Position numbers and translations under genes: made by a program
From: Maea johnstoni
Lineage: Eukaryota > Annelida > Polychaeta > Spionida > Magelonidae
Reading direction: 5' to 3'
Assembly: GCA_963942565.1 (NCBI GenBank)
Contig: OZ012698.1
Location: forward strand, 36,627,458 to 36,691,457
Length of the DNA: 64,000 nucleotides
Shown: positions 58,201 to 64,000 of the stretch, one piece after another
Layout of the letters: every line of letters starts with the position of its first letter
Numbering within the stretch: position 1 is the first letter of the stretch
The notes under the pieces: generated by a model
What the model saw: the letters and a program-made list of their open reading frames with translations, nothing else
Told to the model about the DNA's origin: nothing
Databases searched by the model: none

Positions 58201-60879
58201 AAGTTCAGTAGTAGTGTAAAAGTGCTGGGAAACGTGCAATATTTATTTTGTTTGTCTCATTCTGTTTTTATGAGTGGACTTTTAAGTATTTAAGGGTGCC
58301 ATTGTGCCGCTATGTGATCATAAATGTGATAATTCCATATCTGTGTCATGAAAAAACCAGATATTTTGTACTGATCAATGCTGTGCCAAAGCGATAATTT
58401 TGATGTGATTTCAATAGCACAATGTATAACTTTCCTATATATATGGTAAGAATGGACATTAGATGCTTACCTACCTAATTTCAAAGCTTCACATTGAAAT
58501 ACAACTTAAGGTAGCAGACCTGAAACCTACAAACTATTTTAGTCAAAACTTCAATGCAGGTCAGTGTGAAGAGATGTTGTCCAAACTAGCTTCATGCAGT
58601 TGGAAATTGTTTCCATCATTATGAAAAGGTCAAATAACTATGAGTAGTACAATATAATTCACCATTATAGCCTTTGAAAGGTGTTGCCAAGCGAGAAGAT
58701 ATACCTCATTTTAATTCATTTTATACTTTTATACTTTGAAGTGCCTTCTGGGTGAAATTTAACATACCAAAGTGGCTCAGCCTTGCCATCGATTGTTGGG
58801 ATAGGTGCATGTGATATCTATGTATATTTTAATTTCGTATTTGACAGGTTTCTTCAATAAACCTTTTGATTTTTAGACTGTATTCATGTGTTTTCCATTT
58901 TACCATTTTCTGCAACCTACAAACGAAAAAAATCCTAGCCTCATCGCCAACTGCAATGAAGTCCAAATTAACAAATTAAGTTAATTAGGTGTCTTTCGGC
59001 CTATTAAGATGATTTCTGAACATAAATATTAATTTTGAAAAATTACAAATTTCTACATAAAAATATCGCAACTTACGAAACGTTTATCAATGCGCTATTA
59101 CCAGCGATGCTTTCACCTATGCTCTACATCTTTTGGGCCAGTCCCAGAGCACTAATTTGTCATTTCCCTGAGATAGGTTAGACTATTTTTCAGAAAGATC
59201 TCTCACTTTTACAGCTAAAGTTAGACAATACTTTCAGGACTTCATTGCAGTTTTGAAACTGTACCTCACAAAACAGTGGCAAAATGATGAAAAAACAAGT
59301 GAAATATATGCAAAAGCTGTATTTATTTGAACCATCATACAGTTTACTTCATAAAAATAGCATACAATGGGGTATTAGCCTTTTCAATACATTTTTACAA
59401 GCCTGAAATCAAATAAAGGTCATATTTTGAGTGGTCCTCTGAAATTTGGATAGCCTCAACTTCAAACTGCTGTAAAAAATTTGTCTGAAGACTTTGTAGG
59501 CAGATTTTTTGGGCTTTTGCCCTTGAGATATACTAGTTTCAGAAAAAATTAGTCTCAGAAAGATCTGTGACACAAACCCTCGTGACCAACTTCCAGCCCC
59601 AATGTGGACCCATAAGGGAGAATGGCTGATACTCCTTTTGTACCCTTTTGAGTTCCCGCATGAAATCTTTTCTGGCTCGTTTATGTTCTTGAAAGAGATA
59701 ATTATCAGCATCCCTAGGTTTGCCTGCATCTTTCCAAAGTTTATAGCACGTGACTTTAACTTTCTTAAGATTCGTCAAGGTGGGGTTCCAATAAGGTTTA
59801 ACATTGCTACGAAATTTCGCCCTGGGGAGTTTGTCACTGGCATCAGCGAGGTATTTGACCAGGTCATTAAGTACGCATTCTATGTCCCTAATGGAACAGT
59901 TCTCGTGATCGAATTCTGTTACAAGTTTATTAACATTGTCTCGCACCAGATTCTGAAATTTTAAAATAGTTCCCGCTTTCTTCCAGGAGATTTTACCCTT
60001 TTGGTTGCTACAGGGAATCATGGGCGGTAAACATTGGAGCTTTAGCTTAGATTGCACAGCGTAATGGTCGGAGGTATTAAGAGTGTTGTCGCAAAGGACC
60101 TCGCAACTGGCCAGGTTGTTCCTCAGCCCTTCTGGGATTGCAATGAAGTCTATGGTGGAGGATCCCATGCCTCCCTTAAAAGTAATCACCGGACCTGTGG
60201 CTATCTGTGACAGATTAGTGGGGAAAAGTGAAAACTCTTCGAAAAATTTACTGACTCTAATACCATTCTTGTTAGGTTTCCGGTTTGATCTCTTACCCCC
60301 TAGGTATCCGACGTCTCCGTTATAATCGCCACACACTATATTGAAAGCATTATGTTCACGGTCATTGATGATTTCGGAAACCTCATCAACGACAGTGTCG
60401 AAATCGTCAGATGACCCTTGTGAAAGTAAGTATATGGAGAAAATATTAACTATACATTTGGATTCAGTTTGGAGTCTAAGTCCGCATATTCGGTCGTGCG
60501 TAATTTCAGAGATAGGTGAGATGCCACTAAGGCTCTTGCGCCAGAAGATGGCCACCCCCCCTTGCCCTCTGCGCACCCCGTACTGCTCGGAGCTCGAGTG
60601 CTTGCTTGCCCTGCTGATACAATAGAATTCGTCGGAAATGTTAAGCAACTTATGTAAGCAGTTTGCATGCTGCCAGTGTTCAGAAATGGCTATAATATCG
60701 TTTTCCTTCATAAGATTGTTAAGGTAAGGAATTGATGTCAGCATGCCCCTCGAGTTCCAAGAAGCGATAGATATAAGGGCATTATTTTCCGTAGATTCTC
60801 CAGACCCACCTTGTCTGATACTCATAATGAGTAGGCTGATAATAATCAGGTAAGAATTACTTTTTGTCCTCAGTTTCAT
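52240..60879 (-). CDS. LINE endonuclease-reverse transcriptase ORF, split by a transposon
   Basis: Part 1 (60879-59629, 417 codons) and part 2 (54576-52240, 779 codons with stop) join in frame once the insert and one ATAC copy are left out: 1,195 aa. The N-terminus is an AP-type endonuclease (about 36-290) with SIASWNSRG, AISEHW, VCGDYNGD and TSDHYAV. The reverse transcriptase follows, with DAAKAFDSVW, GIHQGGVLS and VGYADDL (near 764). Near 1105 is a zinc-knuckle-like CVRC...HVVMQC. The first residues before MSIRQGG are hydrophobic (YLIIISLLIM), so either the ATG at 60879 or the one at 60825 may start translation. No RNase H domain was recognised. Function by family: target-primed reverse transcription. 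The present copy is inactivated by the insert. Confidence 0.92.
54581..55781. other. non-coding left part of the DNA transposon
   Basis: Holds the TIR and likely the promoter and 5' UTR of the transposon gene. A possible acceptor TTTTTCAG lies at about 55767-55774, seven bases before the chosen ATG, so an upstream non-coding exon is possible. Confidence 0.5.
55782..57590 (+). CDS. gene carried by the DNA transposon (two exons, putative transposase N-terminal half)
   Basis: Exon A (55782-56151) opens MYSTRLRPLPLSNAERQRRY, a basic segment of the kind seen at the start of many transposon proteins, then an acidic Asp-rich tail, and ends AGAG|GTATGT. Exon B begins after TTTCAG at 56582 and joins in phase (LR-G-TLIV). 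It has a lysine/arginine-rich part, a coiled coil (KLNRQVTKHEEQIKNIKAQK), a linker, and a conserved region LLNGKQLKRYRMKKHLSQQL ... RDDNSRMNPGKQDC ... SFYKLRPKHI. I recall this last pattern from uncharacterised animal proteins in which an acidic D..D-type region follows. The ATG could instead be 55739. Exon B ends in a frame break near 57570. Confidence 0.7.
57591..57874 (+). pseudogene. continuation of the transposon gene in another frame, broken and truncated
   Basis: After KPNNCL the reading continues in a different frame (LLRSLKKVLTEPLTPCPDVF ... FKDKFVQDFDKFTLHFQ) and then stops. In the relatives I recall, a catalytic section with an MDFAENY-like motif follows; nothing like it was found up to 59600. 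So this copy has at least one frame break and lacks the C-terminal half. It is non-autonomous now. Confidence 0.6.
57875..59628. other. non-coding right part of the DNA transposon
   Basis: A/T-rich, with AATAAA near 58857. No frame of interest. Deletion or decay of the expected catalytic part probably happened within this segment. Confidence 0.6.
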
Positions 60880-62338
60880 GTGTTTTAAAGACTATAGCGA
60901 TATACATTTGCGATATAAAAGTAGGAAGACGACACCAGAACCATTGTGGTCCGGATATAAGGCATGTATAGAGAGGAACTGAATATAATTCATGCTGTGT
61001 GGTTGCTATATCCACAATACAATACCTTATGTACAAATCAATTCGTAATACATGGTTATGTTCATGCAATTCACAAATAGGACAAGTATGTCGGCTGTAA
61101 ACCTTAACGTATATACAGATATTTACACGACTATCTTTCAACTTGGAGCGTGTGCCATGCAGGCACCCAGTATGAAGTTTACAGTTCACTGTGTCTTTAC
61201 GTGACACCACAGTATCACGGACGTGCCAAGGTTCATAGCACAGAGTCATAGCTTGAGTAAAAGTTAGATTTTGCGTGTAAGTGGTGTTACACTGCCGTAG
61301 TGTGTTAATTATAACACCGTAGCCTACAACATACCAGGTACCTGCATGTACTGTTAACTCTGGAGTAGCGAGTTCCACCACGTAAAGTACTCGATGGATA
61401 GGATTGATTCCGCTGCGCGCCGCCAGGTCTGCATGTCGGTTGAGTGCGACGGTAGAGGTACGAGAATGGTCACGAGACTGAGTGACTGTGATGACCTCAC
61501 AATAGGCGGTGTTGACCCCAGCAGGGGGACCGAAAAGTATGCGACAGCAGGCAATCCGCTCGGGTGCTCCAGAGGGCCAGTAGCTCCATTGAAAGACGCC
61601 TTGACCGTCGCCATGGAGAGGGCAGGCGGTTTGTTGATCAACACTGAAGTATATAATTTGAGCATCATTAAGTACATGGTATAACAACATTTTGTACAAC
61701 ATAGTTTCGCCGTCTGTTGCAAAACACACAATTATCTTATGCATTATGTGAATTACCAATATAGCATTTTTTCCCTTATGAGGAATGCATAGGTTTACAC
61801 ACGTACTACATTCAAACGTATATATTTGATGATTCGAACAGGAGAAGGGATAGGTTTGTTTGAGTAGAACTTTCCCTACAGTATCTGTCACATCCCTATT
61901 AACTGGCATTATGGCAAGGGAAAGACTTTGTGGTAGGCAAGAAATGATATTACTTATCGTCAGTAGGTACGTGACGTAATTCCCGCCTGCATTGTATATC
62001 ATAAAATTAGAATATGGCCCGTGCACTATTTTATAACACAGGTCGTGCTCGTGCTTTATCAGGTGAGTATGTTCAGGTAAGTGACGAGTACAGAATTTAT
62101 CCCATATAGTAATATGTTCACAGCTCACTAAGTTATAGCTACTGCAAAAATAATCATACCATAACTGATCCGGTGTTGTACTGTAAGAACAAAAATCGCA
62201 CGCATGGGTTATGTCATACACAGAATACAGGGTTGAAACGGTAAATAGCATTAGCATGAGGCTTGAGATAGGGAGACGGGTATCACCACCTGAGTAGACC
62301 AGGCGAGGGTCACTAGTAAATCTGGAGCAGAGCTTCAT
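60857..62338 (-). CDS. unexpected middle ORF of the LINE: 493-aa Cys/His-rich, signal-bearing protein
   Basis: The frame starts at the ATG shared with the ORF1 stop (ATGA) and ends 23 nt inside the EN-RT frame, so its limits fit a coupled arrangement. Residues about 23-46 (LPISSLMLMLFTVSTLYSVY, then DITHAC) form a strong signal-peptide or signal-anchor. The remainder has over 25 Cys and many His, mostly in short pairs (CDFC, CSTC, CPIC). Two halves appear related: CEHIT and CEVIT, a 'GPYSNFMIYNAGG'/'GTWYVVGYG' block, 'VNRDVTDTV'/'VRDTVVSRKDTV', and YTFECSTC/YSRHTCPIC. I recognise no family and assign no function. It could be a domesticated host fragment or a chance frame, but 493 open codons in this position make chance unlikely. 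Confidence 0.65.
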   Translation of the reverse strand: MKLCSRFTSDPRLVYSGGDTRLPISSLMLMLFTVSTLYSVYDITHACDFCSYSTTPDQLWYDYFCSSYNLVSCEHITIWDKFCTRHLPEHTHLIKHEHDLCYKIVHGPYSNFMIYNAGGNYVTYLLTISNIISCLPQSLSLAIMPVNRDVTDTVGKVLLKQTYPFSCSNHQIYTFECSTCVNLCIPHKGKNAILVIHIMHKIIVCFATDGETMLYKMLLYHVLNDAQIIYFSVDQQTACPLHGDGQGVFQWSYWPSGAPERIACCRILFGPPAGVNTAYCEVITVTQSRDHSRTSTVALNRHADLAARSGINPIHRVLYVVELATPELTVHAGTWYVVGYGVIINTLRQCNTTYTQNLTFTQAMTLCYEPWHVRDTVVSRKDTVNCKLHTGCLHGTRSKLKDSRVNICIYVKVYSRHTCPICELHEHNHVLRIDLYIRYCIVDIATTQHELYSVPLYTCLISGPQWFWCRLPTFISQMYIAIVFKTHETEDKK

Positions 62339-64000
62339 GCTGAGTCTTCAGATAGGCTTTTATCATTCCCAGTTGCCTGGTTCTTCTCGGTGGGGTCCTC
62401 ATCTAGCCATTCTCTAGCCCAAACACCGGGTGGCCAGAAGTTCTTCTTCATCATTGATTTAGCATCATCGTTACTCACTACCACTTTGCACCCTACTGTC
62501 GCTCGAGTGCTCTTAAAGGCGAGCACCCTGTGATGGATTAGGTTTATACCTTTACCTTCGCAGAATAATCTTACTGACTCCTCTAGTTCCTTTCGGTCGC
62601 GGAAATCAGCGCGTTTCAGACCTTTTATGAACATTTCACTATTTTCTGAATTAACCAGTCCCTTAAGAGGAGGTACAGATCGTTTCTTGTTCTTCTCATT
62701 CTTACCGACCGTTGTCCATTGTTCCCTGGTAGCCTTCTTAGAAGCTTTCTGGGCATAGGACTCTTTCTCGTTTATACTATTGTCAGATTCATTTACGGAT
62801 TCAACAGAGTGTACAGCATCATTACCTTTTACATTTGCAGGCGTCGAAGTAGCGCCTTTCGGCCGATCATTCCCATGATCAATGCTGGTACTGAGTTTCG
62901 CTCTTTTGGCCGCGTTGTTGTTGTCTGAGTCGGTCTCGGAGGAGGAATCAGTGCTGCTGGCGTGTTGGATGTCGCTGGGTCGTTGATTCACATTCGTCGA
63001 TGATCCTTTGGTGTTACCAACTTGCTTAGACGAGGTGTTGCTCGGTCGACTTGTAGTTGGGGCTGCTCGTTGCCCCTTAGGTGCTCGATTCACTTGCGGC
63101 AGTTTCAGGGGGGCAACAGCTGGAATGTCCTTCATCCCATCTACGAACTTAACCTTATTCGCATTGACCACTGGGATATGTACGGTGGGGCTCTCACTAG
63201 GTGGATTTGCCGTACATGCGTTGGGGGCGGGATTGTCACATTTAGTGGCCGATTTGCTACCTACATCAAGAGTATTACTGTTTTGGCGAAGCTCTTTCAT
63301 GTGGACTGGGGTGGCTCTGGTCATGACGGCCTGACCTTGCGAATCTTGTGTTGCTACAAACACACTTGAATCATTGACATCCCACGAATCATCTACATAC
63401 TCATTATTTCTAATGGAGTGTTTGGCTGGCGGGGGAGCGTAAGCCCGGATAGAATAATCTAGCTCACTCGAGGAGTGCCTTCTATAGCGGGGTTGGGTTT
63501 GAGTAATGTTAGGCGTATCACCGGCGTTCATATAATTGAGACGCCTTTGTTCCGCTTTTATCTCACATATTTCACGAGTGTGGTCTTTTTCCACGAAGTC
63601 TAAACGTTTGGACAACCTCTCACAACTAGCTTCTAGTTTCACTATCCTTCTATCCTGCTCGTTCTTCGGCCTGTCGTCTCTCTTTGCGGCGCGCATTTCC
63701 ATGTTTCTCTTTTTCACTGATTCAAACTCAAAATCTATGTACTCAAGTAGTGAAGTATCTGAGTTCAAAGAGTTGTTAAGGTTGATCGAGGGGTTTGCAC
63801 TAAGGCTTAATGCGCAGTTTTCGGTAAGTGCTGCGTTGTTGTCAGTTTTATCTACGGTCTCGGTGGAATTCTCGCTATCACTTGGGATTTCTAGGCCGTT
63901 GCTTTTATTCACGAGGGGTCGGATTTCAGGGGTTGAACAAGCGTTCAGGTTGGGATCAGAAATCACCTCGGCACTTCCTTCGCAGCTTACAGTGTTAACG
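62335..64000 (-). CDS. LINE ORF1 protein (N-terminus outside window)
   Basis: The frame is open from the window edge (554 codons visible); the first ATG is not in the window or not decidable. It starts Ser/Asn-rich, then has a charged helical stretch that could be a short coiled coil (KLEASCERLSKRLDFVEKD). A long low-complexity Ser/Asn/Pro/Lys region and a folded C-terminal domain follow. That domain (about the last 100 residues: MFIKGLKRADF, GCKVVV, NFWPPGVWAREW) resembles the RRM-like end of ORF1 proteins in many animal LINEs, where WP.GV is common. Role by family: RNA-binding chaperone of the LINE particle. The stop TGA overlaps the next start as ATGA. Confidence 0.8.
   Translation of the reverse strand, partial: VNTVSCEGSAEVISDPNLNACSTPEIRPLVNKSNGLEIPSDSENSTETVDKTDNNAALTENCALSLSANPSINLNNSLNSDTSLLEYIDFEFESVKKRNMEMRAAKRDDRPKNEQDRRIVKLEASCERLSKRLDFVEKDHTREICEIKAEQRRLNYMNAGDTPNITQTQPRYRRHSSSELDYSIRAYAPPPAKHSIRNNEYVDDSWDVNDSSVFVATQDSQGQAVMTRATPVHMKELRQNSNTLDVGSKSATKCDNPAPNACTANPPSESPTVHIPVVNANKVKFVDGMKDIPAVAPLKLPQVNRAPKGQRAAPTTSRPSNTSSKQVGNTKGSSTNVNQRPSDIQHASSTDSSSETDSDNNNAAKRAKLSTSIDHGNDRPKGATSTPANVKGNDAVHSVESVNESDNSINEKESYAQKASKKATREQWTTVGKNEKNKKRSVPPLKGLVNSENSEMFIKGLKRADFRDRKELEESVRLFCEGKGINLIHHRVLAFKSTRATVGCKVVVSNDDAKSMMKKNFWPPGVWAREWLDEDPTEKNQATGNDKSLSEDSA

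Larger units (their letters stand above)
54581..59628 (+). mobile_element. 5,048-bp DNA transposon with 4-bp target duplication
   Basis: Terminal inverted repeats: CAGCCATTCTCCCTTAAGGG at the left and its inverse (one mismatch) at the right, 27 bases in all. A second similar block (ACGAG..TTTG.GT.AC) lies a little further in. Both sides carry ATAC (54577-54580, 59629-59632). It carries a plus-strand two-exon gene, opposite in direction to the host LINE. A 4-bp duplication is known for Sola and Chapaev, among other DNA transposons; I cannot assign this one. The body right of 57874 is non-coding. Confidence 0.9.
51808..64000 (-). mobile_element. large three-ORF LINE (5' end outside window), split by a DNA transposon
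   Basis: Minus strand order: ORF1 (64000-62335, open to the window edge), middle ORF (62338-60857), EN-RT ORF (60879-52240 around an insert at 54581-59628), 3' UTR and the terminus GTCAATAAACATACAAATAC. Without the insert at least 7.1 kb of element is visible. ORF1 and the middle ORF are free of stops, and the EN-RT frame is open once the insert is left out, so the copy looks young. The RT and the C-terminal CX2C...HX4C segment suggest the broad CR1/Jockey/I side of LINEs; I cannot name the clade. Confidence 0.9.

Noticed and set aside
60857-62338. Host gene or exon overlapping the LINE
   Set aside because: The frame fits exactly between ORF1 and EN-RT with overlaps at both ends and has no splice signals; a LINE-encoded ORF is simpler.

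Overview
This window looks like animal nuclear DNA, most likely from a marine invertebrate with a large, repeat-rich genome. The grounds are spliced genes with long introns, a gene of the metazoan CD38/ADP-ribosyl cyclase family, a BEL/Pao LTR retrotransposon, several LINEs, tRNA-headed SINEs, many terminal-inverted-repeat elements and long (TA)n tracts. The species cannot be fixed from the sequence alone. There is a 200-base run of N at 27553-27752.

Layout. 1-6673: a BEL/Pao element whose 5' end lies outside the window, then a (TA)n tract. 7-14 kb: no gene recognised; old diverged repeats. 14.5-15.8 kb: a short LINE-like element with two tiny ORFs that overlap stop-to-start. 16.2-18.5 kb: a foldback element rich in AGGTCA direct repeats. 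18.7-23.5 kb: hairpin-rich sequence and a 4.5 kb TIR element carrying SINE-derived tandem arrays and a 529 bp MITE. 24.4-25.5 kb: a 5'-truncated LINE with a snap-back end. 27.9-37.5 kb, minus strand: the 5' half of an ADP-ribosyl cyclase gene. Four exons were reconstructed with matching splice phases (about 183 residues). Its introns hold a MITE, a Harbinger-like element, a foldback element with a 95-bp minisatellite, and TA repeats. At two of its exons the segment holding the 5' splice site has been tandemly copied. 37.5-45.7 kb: intergenic sequence with repeats and SINEs. 45.77 kb, plus strand: a likely signal-peptide first exon behind a promoter-like cluster (YY1-like site, E-box, RFX X-box-like site). 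47.2-48.4 kb: an L2/CR1-type reverse transcriptase fragment between two (TA)n tracts. 51.8-64.0 kb, minus strand: a large LINE.

The most interesting object is that last LINE. It has three ORFs instead of the usual one or two: ORF1 (open to the window edge), an unexpected 493-aa Cys/His-rich, signal-bearing ORF, and an endonuclease-reverse transcriptase ORF. ORF1 and the middle ORF overlap by ATGA; the middle ORF and the EN-RT ORF overlap by 23 nt. The EN-RT ORF is split by a 5,048-bp DNA transposon flanked by a 4-bp duplication (ATAC). Leaving out the insert and one duplication copy gives an open 1,195-codon frame. The LINE itself lies in a copy of a 0.4 kb MITE, so three layers of insertion can be read in order. 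The DNA transposon carries a two-exon, partly decayed gene of a family I know only as uncharacterised animal proteins.
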